A stretch of 64,000 bases of DNA from CAWUKT01 sp964352215. GTDB taxonomy: Bacteria; Bacteroidota; Bacteroidia; J057; JADKCL01. A program made the translations under genes and the position numbers. The notes beneath the pieces were generated by a model. The model did not search any database. It was not told the origin of the DNA and was given only the letters and a program-made list of their open reading frames with translations. Positions 25,365 through 34,586 of this stretch are shown here, one piece after another; the stretch's first letter is position 1, and each line of letters starts with the position of its first letter. The stretch is taken from contig CAYGRE010000007.1 in NCBI GenBank assembly GCA_964352215.1, forward strand, positions 34,199-98,198, given 5' to 3'.

Positions 25365-28300
25365 GTGAGGAGAGACTTAAGAAAAAGCTATTTAACGGTA
25401 TTGCTATGCTTGATTGGGTTTTTGAATGCCCATTCTCAGGAATATCTTTTTGACCTGGAAGCCATTACCATGGAGAATGGACTTCCGGCACGCATGGTCT
25501 ATGACATTGTCCAGGACAAGGATGGTTTTATCTGGATCAGTTCCCAGTTTGGCATCCATCGGTACGATGGCGACCGGTTCAAAACCATCACCACCCAGGA
25601 ATTGGGACTTCCCAGCCGTTCTCCCGCCATCATGGCGATAGACGATCACAATAGATTGTGGTACACCTCTGCCGATGGAGCAGCCCTGCCAATTTATGCT
25701 GGTGTACTGGACTTAAGGACCGATTCGATTCTGTCTATCTCCCAGGCTACCAATGGTGTCCTGCAATCCACAGAGGTTGTCAAAATTGCCAAACCATATC
25801 AAGATGAGGGTGGAGAAGGGCCTCTGGATCAAGATGAGAGGGGAATTGTGCTTCTGGGAGCAGATGGAACAGTTTACCACTACGTGGATAATTGCAAGGT
25901 CATAGGAAAAATCAAGGTTGACAACCTGAGGAATATATTGTTGCTGTCAGGCCCGGATGGAGAATTGTGGATGCGGAAGGAGATGGTCTATTATCGCCTG
26001 CAAAAGAATGGGCAATTGGATTCTTTGGAATTCCCCTTCGACGCGGAGGGTTTCCATCTCACCGAGTCAATTATCGGAGGGAAATTTACCTTCTCTTTTA
26101 AAGGGAAGGATACCTTTGGGACTTACCAGTTTTCGGAAGGGAAATTTACACAGATGGAATTGCCGGGAGGTGGGCAGCGGGTATTGGAGCAGGTCATCTA
26201 CCAGGGATCGGATTATTCCATTTATGCCAGCGAAGACAGTGTCTTTGTATTCAGTCCTAAGGGGCAACTTCTCGATGGTTTCAAGGCCTTCGAAGATCAT
26301 GTTCAGGGAACGATGGTCCAGATTAAATCCAACCTAAGAGATCAGCAGTCGAATCATTGGATGGTTTCTTCGGAGGGGGTTCACAAAGTTTCGGTGCAGC
26401 GCAATCCGTTTTCTGTCCTGTATCAGGGGAAAAATGTTTACGGACTGCTGATTGAAAACGGCAGGTTTTGGAAGGGGGGAATCAATTTGCCTTTGTGTGA
26501 GGTCAGAGGGGTTCCTAAGCCTGTTGCCTTTCCCCCTTCAGATTATGTCAAGTCATTGTTCAAAGATAGCCAGGGGCAGATATGGATGTTGGGCCACCAC
26601 AATCTGATAATCAGGTATGTACTTGAAGAGGATTCGGTCCATGTCCTGAGTGTCGGGAAGGAGCACCGCCTTACCCGCATGTTTGAGAACCTCGAAACCG
26701 GTAATTTCTTAGTGGGCTCACGGATCGGGTTATTGAGATTGGAGCATACAGGCGATAAAGTAGAGACACCCTATATCCTGGTATCATCTAATGGAAAGAC
26801 AACAACCATTCGTGATTTTCACCAAAATGACGAAGGAATCTGGGTGGTACACAGTCTGGGGCTGGACCTCCTCAACCCTAAAACTGAACGCTCGGTCCGC
26901 AGGGTCAATGCTGCCAGCGGATTGCCTTTTGAAGACTTAAACGATCTCTATGAAGATACAGAAGGCAATTTTTGGTTGGCATCCAGGGGAGGCGGCCTGA
27001 TACTATGGAACCGATCAGACAATACGTTTCAACAGTTCACGGTTGAGAAAGGGCTTTCCAACAACAATATCTATGCGGTGTACGAGGATGATTATGGCAA
27101 TCTGATACTACCCAGCGATTACGGGCTGATGCTGTTTGATAAGCAAAGCCATGAGATTCGTGTTTTTCATAAGGAAAATGGGATCGCCCATGAAGAGTTC
27201 AATACCAACTCCCATTTCCAGGATGAGGATGGAACCATGTACCTGGGAGGATTGGGAGGTCTCACCAAATTTCATCCCAAAGACCTGCAGACGGAGCCTA
27301 CATTTGCAGAGCCCCCTATCTATCTGACCAAGGTGCGGGTGCTGGAGAAAGGAGCAACCATTTATGCAGACCGTACCAACCATCTGAGAGCTGAAAAACA
27401 AATCATACTCTCACCGGGTGATCAGGTGCTGGACCTGGAATTGAGCTACCTGGACTTCAAAGACACAGAAAAAAACCAATTGGCTTACCGTCTGTTGGGG
27501 TTTCAGGAGGATTGGGTGTATCCCAGGGAACAGAGCATCAACCTGATGAATTTGCCTTATGGCAACTATGAACTGGAAGTGCGGGCCAGAGGTGCTGCTG
27601 GAAAATGGACCCAATCGATATTAAGAATCCCCATTGCTGTATTAAAGCCATTTTACTTAAAAACCTGGTTCATCATCGCGATGGCCGTCTTGCTGATAGC
27701 CTTGATATTTGCCGGGGTACAATTGCGAACCAGGGCCTTGAAGCGTGATCGTCTCAGGTTGGCTTCGGAGGTGCGCAAACGGACTGCTACCATCGCTGCC
27801 CAGGCGGAGGACCTCAAAGAGTTGGACCGAATGAAAACCCGGTTTTTTGCCAACATTACCCATGAGATTCGCACTCCCCTTACCCTCGTGATCGGCCCTA
27901 CCGAACAATTGCTGGAAGCGGAGCAGCCGAAAGAGACCCGCAAAGGACTACAAAGTATCCTTAAGAATTCGCGGCATCTCCTGGGTTTACTGAACCAATT
28001 GCTGGACATCTCAAAGCTCGAAAACAAGCAGATGAAATTGGCGATGGCGCACGGGGACTTGGTAGCATATACCGGCGAATTGATCGAGCAATTCCAGGGC
28101 ATGGCCCACCAACAGCAGCTTACCCTTCAGTTTCACAGTAAGCAGGAAGACTTAGAGACCAATTTCGATCCGGATAAATGGAACAAGATCATTTTTAATC
28201 TGGTTTCCAATGCTATCAAGTTTACCCCGGCGGGGGGAACTGTGGATGTGCACCTTCAGGTCGCAGAGGAACATACCTCGTCTAAGGTTGAAAAAGAGAA

Positions 28301-29504
28301 GAGGTCACATGGCCTAACCAATGAGCATACCTCGCCTCAAATGATCCTGGAAGTGAGAGACAGTGGAAAAGGCATTCCTCCAGAAGAGTTGGAGCGGGTA
28401 TTTGACCGTTTTTATCAGGTCGAAGGTGGTTCCACACGTACGGAGGGAGGAACCGGGATCGGTTTGGCTTTGGTGAAAGAACTGGTGGAATTGCAGGGCG
28501 GGCGCATAGAGGTGGAAAGCGAGGTTGGCCAAGGGACCGTATTCCGGGTGTCGATTCCCCTTCAGAAGCAATTGGAAGACCCAGACCAACCAGAAGCAGA
28601 ACCAGCTACCGGGACCGGACTGGAGACCAGACCGGACCCGGAATTGAGAACATCAGAAGAGGCAGTCCCCAACTCCGAGAAAAGACCAGCGACCTCCCCC
28701 CAAGCAAAGCGTCTGGAATTACTCCTGGTGGAGGACAATGCAGAGTTGAGAAGCTACATCCGGTCCTGTATTGATGAAAATTTGTACCATATCACCGAAG
28801 CTGCCAATGGGGAAGAAGGCCTGAACAGCGCAAAGGAACTTGTGCCAGACCTGATTATATCAGATGTAATGATGCCCAAGATGGATGGCTTCGCCCTGAC
28901 TGAGGCCATACGTCAACACCTGGCAACTTCCCATATTCCCCTGATCCTCCTCACTGCCAAGGCCTCACTGGAAAATCGTCTGGAAGGCCTGCGCCGGGGA
29001 GCTGACGCTTATCTCACCAAGCCATTCAGTCCCCTTGAATTGCGACTGAGGATCGGAAAATTGATCGAGTTGCGACAAATGATGCAGGCCAGGTACCGGA
29101 CGGCCAATACTGTGGAAGAGGTGGGGAAACCGAAGTTAGCATCAGCCCCACAGTTCGAGCAGGAAGATCATTTCATCAGCGACCTCAAAAGCTTCATTTG
29201 TGAAAACCTGGACGATCCTGATCTCAAGGTGCCCATGATTGCCACCCATTTCGGTGTCAGCAAAACCCAGCTTTACCGCAAATTGTCATCCCTGACCGAC
29301 CAGGGGGTGGCTGATATCGTCCGCAGCGAGCGATGCGAACGCGCCCTGGAATTGATCCGGGAACAGGAGTTGAGTCTTTCCGAAATAGCCTACGAAGTCG
29401 GATTCTCATCTCCCAGCCATTTTTCCCGTTCCTTCAAGCAACAGTTTGGAGTCACACCTTCAGATACCCTGCAGAAATTGCGCGGTAAGCAGGTGAATAT
29501 CTAA
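25365..29504 (+). CDS. Hybrid two-component system (propeller, kinase, receiver, AraC HTH)
   Basis: A 1379-residue one-protein signalling system with a GTG start and signal peptide ending A-H-S-Q. Residues 30-700 are two-component propeller repeats (D-G-F-I-W-I-S, G-N-F-W-L-A-S-R-G-G-G-L), then a Y_Y_Y-type domain and a membrane helix at 766-786. HisKA H is in I-T-H-E-I-R-T-P near 832. The ATPase has G-x-G-I-G-L-A-L and an odd insertion at about 968-993. The receiver Asp is in I-I-S-D-V-M-M-P-K near 1168, and an AraC HTH closes at 1280-1379. In Bacteroides such proteins sense glycans in the periplasm; the ligand here is unknown and no glycan-use locus adjoins it. Confidence 0.96.
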   Translation: MRRDLRKSYLTVLLCLIGFLNAHSQEYLFDLEAITMENGLPARMVYDIVQDKDGFIWISSQFGIHRYDGDRFKTITTQELGLPSRSPAIMAIDDHNRLWYTSADGAALPIYAGVLDLRTDSILSISQATNGVLQSTEVVKIAKPYQDEGGEGPLDQDERGIVLLGADGTVYHYVDNCKVIGKIKVDNLRNILLLSGPDGELWMRKEMVYYRLQKNGQLDSLEFPFDAEGFHLTESIIGGKFTFSFKGKDTFGTYQFSEGKFTQMELPGGGQRVLEQVIYQGSDYSIYASEDSVFVFSPKGQLLDGFKAFEDHVQGTMVQIKSNLRDQQSNHWMVSSEGVHKVSVQRNPFSVLYQGKNVYGLLIENGRFWKGGINLPLCEVRGVPKPVAFPPSDYVKSLFKDSQGQIWMLGHHNLIIRYVLEEDSVHVLSVGKEHRLTRMFENLETGNFLVGSRIGLLRLEHTGDKVETPYILVSSNGKTTTIRDFHQNDEGIWVVHSLGLDLLNPKTERSVRRVNAASGLPFEDLNDLYEDTEGNFWLASRGGGLILWNRSDNTFQQFTVEKGLSNNNIYAVYEDDYGNLILPSDYGLMLFDKQSHEIRVFHKENGIAHEEFNTNSHFQDEDGTMYLGGLGGLTKFHPKDLQTEPTFAEPPIYLTKVRVLEKGATIYADRTNHLRAEKQIILSPGDQVLDLELSYLDFKDTEKNQLAYRLLGFQEDWVYPREQSINLMNLPYGNYELEVRARGAAGKWTQSILRIPIAVLKPFYLKTWFIIAMAVLLIALIFAGVQLRTRALKRDRLRLASEVRKRTATIAAQAEDLKELDRMKTRFFANITHEIRTPLTLVIGPTEQLLEAEQPKETRKGLQSILKNSRHLLGLLNQLLDISKLENKQMKLAMAHGDLVAYTGELIEQFQGMAHQQQLTLQFHSKQEDLETNFDPDKWNKIIFNLVSNAIKFTPAGGTVDVHLQVAEEHTSSKVEKEKRSHGLTNEHTSPQMILEVRDSGKGIPPEELERVFDRFYQVEGGSTRTEGGTGIGLALVKELVELQGGRIEVESEVGQGTVFRVSIPLQKQLEDPDQPEAEPATGTGLETRPDPELRTSEEAVPNSEKRPATSPQAKRLELLLVEDNAELRSYIRSCIDENLYHITEAANGEEGLNSAKELVPDLIISDVMMPKMDGFALTEAIRQHLATSHIPLILLTAKASLENRLEGLRRGADAYLTKPFSPLELRLRIGKLIELRQMMQARYRTANTVEEVGKPKLASAPQFEQEDHFISDLKSFICENLDDPDLKVPMIATHFGVSKTQLYRKLSSLTDQGVADIVRSERCERALELIREQELSLSEIAYEVGFSSPSHFSRSFKQQFGVTPSDTLQKLRGKQVNI

Positions 29505-29746
29505 GAAAATACAGCCTTCCCCCTTTTACATTTTGGTGTTTAAAAACGTTCTCTGGATGCATTCAGGGCAGCTGGAACAATTTGTCAAGACATTGGGACA
29601 ATTGTGCAAGCCTTATGGCGCAGGCTGAACTTCCTTTGTGCCATTACGGAAAACGACTAACATGGAGACCAGATCCCATGCAAAAAAACGGGACCATTTG
29701 GGAGGGTCAGACTCCCAGGAAAACTCAAGCTAAAAATTGAAGACGA

Positions 29747-30148
29747 ATGAGACTTTTTAAAGTAATGTTCACGTTGTTGTTTCTTGCCTGCACCACCCAG
29801 ATGGTGAATGCGCAAGGCAAGAGCCCATTTGCACAAAAGAAAGGAACCAGCAACAAAACCGAGCAAATGGCCAAAGACCTGGGATTGAATGGCAGCCAAA
29901 AGCAACAGGTGGAGACCATCAATGTAGAGTTGCAAAACAAACTGGTTGTGATCCGGAAAGAACTGATGTCATCGACAAGCAAGAACGAAACCCGTCCTAG
30001 CCAAGCCGCGAAGAACCAGGCAAAAACCAAGCGCCAGGCAGCCCGCAAGGATTACCGTACCAAGCTGAAGGGAATCCTTACCCCGGAACAATTCGCTAAG
30101 TGGAAAGAAATGCGCCAGGAGGAAAAAGCAAACAAAAACAAGAATTAA
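29747..30148 (+). CDS. Small exported basic protein, Spy/DUF-like
   Basis: 133 residues with a signal peptide (M-R-L-F-K-V-M-F-T-L-L-F-L-A-C... cut after V-N-A-Q). The mature part is helical and very basic: S-Q-K-Q-Q-V-E-T-I-N, K-T-K-R-Q-A-A-R-K-D-Y-R, then L-T-P-E-Q-F-A-K-W-K-E-M-R near the end. The L-T-P-E-Q-x-x-K-W pattern recalls the LTxxQ motif of CpxP/Spy periplasmic chaperones and related Bacteroidota proteins. Function is not established. The gene at 30198 follows 49 bp later on the same strand. Confidence 0.6.
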   Translation: MRLFKVMFTLLFLACTTQMVNAQGKSPFAQKKGTSNKTEQMAKDLGLNGSQKQQVETINVELQNKLVVIRKELMSSTSKNETRPSQAAKNQAKTKRQAARKDYRTKLKGILTPEQFAKWKEMRQEEKANKNKN

Positions 30149-30197
30149 ACCAGAGGTCAATTTAAAAGCACTATTCACACATTATTGAACCAAAACC

Positions 30198-31085
30198 ATG
30201 AAGCAATTTAAATATATCTATGCCCTGATGGCGCTGTTTTTCCTCACCGGACTCAGCACCACAAGTTTTGCCACAGGATACTCTCCAACCGGCAATGAAA
30301 ACCTGGACCAGCCTGCCTCCGGTGATGTGATCGTTGTCCAAATTGGCAATGGCACCGCACGGGCCGGCCTGCAATCGGATGCCACCCCACAAGCATGGGC
30401 ACAAACTGTTCGCTACGAAAGCAACTACTTCAAGAATGACTTCAATGCCTTGATGAGCCAGGTCTACTCCAAGCTCAACATCACCAACAAATCCGCCCAT
30501 CCAGTATTGGTTATAGAACCCGATAGAGCCAATAGCTGGCGCCGGGTGGATATGTCAGATGTAATCATGGGTACCCATGGTGCCCCCTGGATGTACGTGA
30601 TTCATCAATCTGTAGTCACCATTTACGCCAATAATTCTGGTTCAAGTTCTGGCATGGTGTATTTTGGCGAGAACAACGTTTCCTATGTCTCTTCCGTCAC
30701 TGGGGGAGAGGTGGACGAAATAGGAATCAATGAGTTCAATTACAATGGAACTGATAAAAAAACCGTTGCTGACAGTGTTTACTGGACCAGCGTATCAACA
30801 GGTGGGTTCTATGACAACCTTGAGCGGTTGGAAAATATTATCTTGTGTGGGGAGCATTTTCAGAATCTGACTCCGGCCCAGGTCAATGATATTGAAACAA
30901 GGCTCCTAGGTTTTAATGCGGGAAAGCTAACGGTTGTTTTGCCTCTCACGGATCGTAAAAACATTATTTTCAAGGCGGGTCAGAAATTGTCAAACGATGG
31001 TATCATGTTGGATTGGGACCTGGCCTTCACCAAGGCCTTGTACCAGCAGCACGGGTCGAGTTATATCCGCCAATGGATCTGGTGA
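30198..31085 (+). CDS. Secreted protein of unknown function
   Basis: 295 residues with a signal peptide ending near T-T-S-F-A. I do not recognise a family. The mature part includes G-D-V-I-V-V-Q-I-G-N-G-T-A, an I-E-P-D-R-A-N-S-W segment and a G-G-E-V-D-E-I-G-I-N-E-F-N-Y-N-G-T stretch; strands appear to dominate. The final codons, S-Y-I-R-Q-W-I-W before the stop, recur in part 48 bp downstream (31111-31127), the same gene-end duplication seen elsewhere. A strong hairpin ends the region at 31207-31249. Confidence 0.6.
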   Translation: MKQFKYIYALMALFFLTGLSTTSFATGYSPTGNENLDQPASGDVIVVQIGNGTARAGLQSDATPQAWAQTVRYESNYFKNDFNALMSQVYSKLNITNKSAHPVLVIEPDRANSWRRVDMSDVIMGTHGAPWMYVIHQSVVTIYANNSGSSSGMVYFGENNVSYVSSVTGGEVDEIGINEFNYNGTDKKTVADSVYWTSVSTGGFYDNLERLENIILCGEHFQNLTPAQVNDIETRLLGFNAGKLTVVLPLTDRKNIIFKAGQKLSNDGIMLDWDLAFTKALYQQHGSSYIRQWIW

Positions 31086-31206
31086 TCAATTGCACGCAAG
31101 AGTGGGGTTCTATCCGCCAATGGTTCTATTGTCCATTTGTACACTTGAGTTGAGGTTCTAAAAACTTCCTCAATGGAGTGAGCCTCACGAAAGCACAGGA
31201 AAATAT

Positions 31207-31249
31207 GGATTCCTTCCGCGATGGCCTTTTGGCTGTCCGGAAGGAATCT
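31207..31249 (+). terminator. Long stem-loop downstream of the secreted-protein gene
   Basis: GATTCCTTCCG at 31208-31218 is perfectly complementary to CGGAAGGAATC at 31238-31248. The stem continues inward with wobbles to a TTTT loop, giving close to 19 paired positions. The T-rich TTTCATTTAT follows, so it probably terminates the 29747-31085 transcript. Confidence 0.75.
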
Positions 31250-31257
31250 TTCATTTA

Positions 31258-31408
31258 TCATTGATTGATTCCCGGATTTGCCTGCCGGGAAGAAGAGTGG
31301 CATGGTCATGACCACCACCAATAACATTCTTAACAGCCACAAAGCCAAAGTCCGGGTTGAAAGTACAGTTGAGGAAGGGACTACCTTTTTATTGATTTGC
31401 CTATATTG
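31258..31408 (+). pseudogene. Decayed 3' end of a sensor histidine kinase
   Basis: The stretch closely matches the 3' end of the kinase at 23464-25227 (its positions about 25075-25220): ATGACCACCAC, then ACAGCCACAAAGCCAAAGTC, then GAAAGTAC and GGGACTAC are shared in order. A 6-bp deletion removes part of the G-L-G-M box and a frameshift near the end destroys the last residues. It encodes M-T-T-T-N-N-I-L-N-S-H-K-A-K-V-R-V-E-S-T. It is a remnant of a duplicated or deleted kinase gene, without the rest of the protein. Confidence 0.85.
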
Positions 31409-31442
31409 AGCATTGAGCAAATTGAATTAAGCAGTACCCCCC

Positions 31443-33266
31443 GTGAGCACCGAATTGAATAAATCCATCGCCGTCCTGCCCTTCCTGAACATGAGTTCCA
31501 GCGAAGAGGCGGAGTACTTCTCGGATGGAATTACAGAGGAGATCATCAATGCCCTCGCGAAGATCAAGGAACTGAAAGTTACTTCCAGGACGTCTTCATT
31601 TGCCTTCAAAGGATCTAAAAGCACGGTTACAGAAATTGGGAAGCAACTGAATGTTTCCATCATTCTCGAGGGAAGTGTTCGCTTGGCAGGGACCTCGGCC
31701 AGGATTACGGCGCAATTGATCGAGGCAGAAAACGATTATCACTTTTGGTCCGAAACCTTTGACCGTGACCTGAAAAACATATTTGCGGTGCAGGACGAAA
31801 TCAGCTTGCTCATTGCCGACAAACTACGGGAGCATCTGGGGCACTTCAACCTGGATGAGCACCTGGTCGACGCCTACAATATTTCCTTCGAGACCTACCA
31901 GAAATACCTCAAGGGTCGTTTCTATTTGATGAAGTTGGACGCGCCTAACACTATAAAAGCGATTTCAATCTTTGAAGAAGTTATTGCCGAATCTCCGGAC
32001 TTCCCCTTGCCCTATCTGGACATCAATCAGGGCTATACCTATATGGGAACTATGGGGATAATGTCTGCTTATGAAGGGTTTATCAAAGCCCAGCCCTTTT
32101 TACAGAAGGCAATCGCGTTAAAACCTGACCTCCCGCGAACCCAGTTGAACCTTGCCTGGATCAGTCTGTGGCAAAAATGGGATCTTCAGCAGGCATATAT
32201 CCATCTGAACCAAGCCCTCAGCATCCGACCCACCGATGAAATGTACCTGACCATGGCTAATTTCCTCACGGTGGAGGGCAAGCTGGATGCGGCGATGCCT
32301 TACCTGGACAAGGCCCTGGAATTGGCTCCATTTTCTTCGGTCAATGTGAATTACAAAGGATTCCTCTATTATATGAAGGAAGACTATGACACCGCGCTGC
32401 CTTATTTCAAGCGGAGCCTGGACATTCAGCCAGAATTGCCATTTCCAGTCGTTTCCCTGGGCGCCTGTCACCTTTTGTCGGGACGGCTTGCAGAAGGACT
32501 CGCTTATTTTGAGGGCCTTCCCGATGACGATTCCGGGTACCTGGCCAAATTAGGCGGGACTACCCTGGCCAATATTTTTATGGGGCATGCTGCCGGAGGG
32601 CATACTGCGGGGGGGCATGCTGCCAAAGCCAAAGCGGGGATCACGCAGCTTCAGTCTTATTTGCAGACCCCATCGGCTGGGGATGCCTTGAATTTCCTGG
32701 TACTCTGCTATGCCCAATTGGGTGAGGTAGACAAAGCCCTGGAACTGATCAGGAATGGGATCGAGAATCGTTTTCCTCTGCTCTTGCTGCTGCCAACCGA
32801 GCCATTAGCAAAGCCCTTGCATGCTCTCCCTACGTTTAAAAGCCTGATTGCTGGGATTATTGGACCAACGACTACCCGGAAAACTCCACGCAAATACAAA
32901 AAGGCACTTTTCAATGCCTCGGAGCTCAAGCATTACAAAGACCGGCTGCAATCGTTGATGGAGCAAGAGGAACTGTACCTTCAACCCGATCTCTCGTTGC
33001 GGTTACTGGCTGAATACATGAACCTTCCTCCAAATCATACGTCCCAATTGTTGAACGAGGGGTTTGAGCAGAATTTCGCTGATTATGTCAACAGTTATCG
33101 CTTGGAGGCATTCAAAAAGAAGCTTGAGGACCCTCATTCACACCAACTCACTTTGCTGGCCCTGGCCTACGACAGCGGGTTCAATTCGAAGACGGTCTTC
33201 AATACCTTTTTCAAAAAGAGGATGGGGATGACTCCAAAGGCTTATTGGGGTAGCCTCAATTCATAG
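31443..33266 (+). CDS. TolB-like, TPR and AraC-type HTH regulator
   Basis: 607 residues with a GTG start. Residues 7-130 match the FlgO/TolB-like N-domain (S-I-A-V-L-P-F-L-N-M-S-S, Y-F-S-D-G-I-T-E-E-I, L-K-V-T-S-R-T-S-S-F-A-F-K-G). Several TPR units follow to about 460, interrupted near 380-395 by G-H-A-A-G-G-H-T-A-G-G-H-A-A-K. The C-terminus is an AraC HTH (L-R-L-L-A-E-Y-M-N-L-P-P-N-H-T-S, Y-D-S-G-F-N-S-K-T-V-F-N). There is no membrane segment. Such a protein would couple protein-protein sensing to transcription; targets are unknown. Proteins of this layout usually carry their DNA-binding domain at the N-terminus, so the order is notable. Confidence 0.85.
   Translation: MSTELNKSIAVLPFLNMSSSEEAEYFSDGITEEIINALAKIKELKVTSRTSSFAFKGSKSTVTEIGKQLNVSIILEGSVRLAGTSARITAQLIEAENDYHFWSETFDRDLKNIFAVQDEISLLIADKLREHLGHFNLDEHLVDAYNISFETYQKYLKGRFYLMKLDAPNTIKAISIFEEVIAESPDFPLPYLDINQGYTYMGTMGIMSAYEGFIKAQPFLQKAIALKPDLPRTQLNLAWISLWQKWDLQQAYIHLNQALSIRPTDEMYLTMANFLTVEGKLDAAMPYLDKALELAPFSSVNVNYKGFLYYMKEDYDTALPYFKRSLDIQPELPFPVVSLGACHLLSGRLAEGLAYFEGLPDDDSGYLAKLGGTTLANIFMGHAAGGHTAGGHAAKAKAGITQLQSYLQTPSAGDALNFLVLCYAQLGEVDKALELIRNGIENRFPLLLLLPTEPLAKPLHALPTFKSLIAGIIGPTTTRKTPRKYKKALFNASELKHYKDRLQSLMEQEELYLQPDLSLRLLAEYMNLPPNHTSQLLNEGFEQNFADYVNSYRLEAFKKKLEDPHSHQLTLLALAYDSGFNSKTVFNTFFKKRMGMTPKAYWGSLNS
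32582..32627 (+). repeat. In-frame 15-bp repeats in the TPR regulator
   Basis: GGGCATGCTGCCGGA, GGGCATACTGCGGGG and a third partial copy encode G-H-A-A-G, G-H-T-A-G, G-H-A-A-K. The tract interrupts the TPR region with a His/Gly/Ala loop and keeps the frame. Confidence 0.8.
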
Positions 33267-33320
33267 GTTGCTATTTTCAGATTTGCCTCCACTTCCCGGA
33301 GTAGTTTCAACTTGCAAATG

Positions 33321-33461
33321 AGTTCCATTTCCCAAATGGATTCAACTTTCCCAACAAGTTCCATTTCCCAAATGGATTCAACTTTCCCAACAAGTTCCGT
33401 TTCCCAAATGGGTTCAACTTTCCCAACAAGTTCCGTTTCCCAAATGGGTTCCGATTTGTAA
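33321..33461. repeat. 36-bp array made of alternating 18-bp halves
   Basis: Units begin with AGTTCC at 33321, 33357, 33393 and 33429. Each 36-bp unit splits into two related 18-mers, AGTTCCATTTCCCAAATG and GATTCAACTTTCCCAACA, so the array is an A/B dimer. It lies between the TPR regulator and the oxidoreductase. Since 36 is a multiple of three, the minus strand stays open through it, but the peptide would be pure repeat. Confidence 0.92.
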
Positions 33462-33524
33462 ACCGGAACGATTCCCGGTCCCAAACCCTCCACCTTTGTT
33501 TCACAATCATTTAAAAAAACGATT

Positions 33525-34502
33525 ATGAAATCAATTATTGCGAAACGATACGGCGGACCAGAAGTACTTCAGGTTGAGAATGTTGCCAAACCTTCACCTA
33601 AGCACAATGAGGTACTCATTAAGATTCACGCTACTTCAGTCACAGCTGCAAGCACTTCCATGCGGGAAGGCAAGCCTTATTTCGGCCGGTTGTTCATCGG
33701 ACTGCGCAAACCCAAAGTGGCAACCCCTGGCACCGATTTGGCCGGAGTGGTAGAAGCCATTGGGAAAGATGTCACCAAGTTCAAGGTCGGAGACAGGGTG
33801 ATGGCGGAAACAAGTCTGAGCTGTGGGGCCTACGCTGAATACATCTGCCTCGCCGAAGACGAGTTAATCGTTCATCAGCCCCAGGGCATAAGCCCGGAAG
33901 AAGCCACCGGAATTCTGGATGGAGCCTGTACCGCGTTGGCTTTCTTTACCGACACGGTGCAGATCAGGAAAGGCCAAAAAGTATTGATCAATGGAGCTTC
34001 GGGAAGCATTGGGACCGCAGCTGTCCAGCTCGCCAAGCAATTCGGAGCTGAGGTGACCGCAGTTTGCAGCACCAAGAACAAAGCATTGGTGAAAGACCTG
34101 GGTGCAGCGGTGGTGCTTGACTATACCAAGGGAGAAGTCGAATCCCACAACGAACAATACGACATCATTTTTGATACGGTGGGCAAGCTGTCATTCAGAA
34201 AAAGCAAAAGGCTCCTGACCGCAAAGGGTACATTTATCACCCCGGTTATGACCATAAAGACCCTCCTGACCATGCTCTTTGTTTCGCCCTTTTCCAGCAA
34301 GAAGTTGAAATTCGCAGCCACGGGTCTCCGGAAAAAGGACCTTCGCATGCGGGATTTGGTACAAGTTCGGGATATGCTCGCTTCAGGTAAATTGACCACT
34401 GTGATCGACCGGGTGTTTTCGATAGACCAAATTCAGGCTGCCCACGCGTATGTGGATCTTGGGCACAAACGGGGAAATGTGGTGCTGTCTTTTCCGGTGT
34501 AG
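33525..34502 (+). CDS. Zinc-independent quinone oxidoreductase-like MDR dehydrogenase
   Basis: A 325-residue medium-chain dehydrogenase/reductase. The N-terminal GroES-like domain has Y-G-G-P-E-V-L-Q and P-G-T-D-L-A-G-V-V-E-A-I-G-K-D-V-T-K-F. The cofactor domain has L-I-N-G-A-S-G-S-I-G-T-A-A-V-Q-L-A-K, the A-x-x-G-x-x-G NADPH motif. The catalytic and structural zinc cysteines of alcohol dehydrogenases are missing, so it belongs with the quinone oxidoreductase/NAD(P)-dependent reductase branch. The substrate is unknown. It is flanked on both sides by tandem arrays. Confidence 0.88.
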   Translation: MKSIIAKRYGGPEVLQVENVAKPSPKHNEVLIKIHATSVTAASTSMREGKPYFGRLFIGLRKPKVATPGTDLAGVVEAIGKDVTKFKVGDRVMAETSLSCGAYAEYICLAEDELIVHQPQGISPEEATGILDGACTALAFFTDTVQIRKGQKVLINGASGSIGTAAVQLAKQFGAEVTAVCSTKNKALVKDLGAAVVLDYTKGEVESHNEQYDIIFDTVGKLSFRKSKRLLTAKGTFITPVMTIKTLLTMLFVSPFSSKKLKFAATGLRKKDLRMRDLVQVRDMLASGKLTTVIDRVFSIDQIQAAHAYVDLGHKRGNVVLSFPV

Positions 34503-34586
34503 TAAGAAGGAATTGCTTCTGAACCTTTTGAAGAAGGTAGCATGTCCGTCAGTTCCAATCTTTCCTTTTCCAGTTTCAAAGCCCTT

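Noticed and set aside
29587..29605. Sigma-54-like TTGGGAC...TGCAA
   Set aside because: The spacing between GG and GC is nine or eight, not ten, and the next start codon is about 140 bp away.
33242..33510. Two minus-strand ORFs with 12-residue repeats
   Set aside because: They are produced by the 36-bp array, which stays open because 36 is a multiple of three; there is no promoter, start context or non-repeat sequence.
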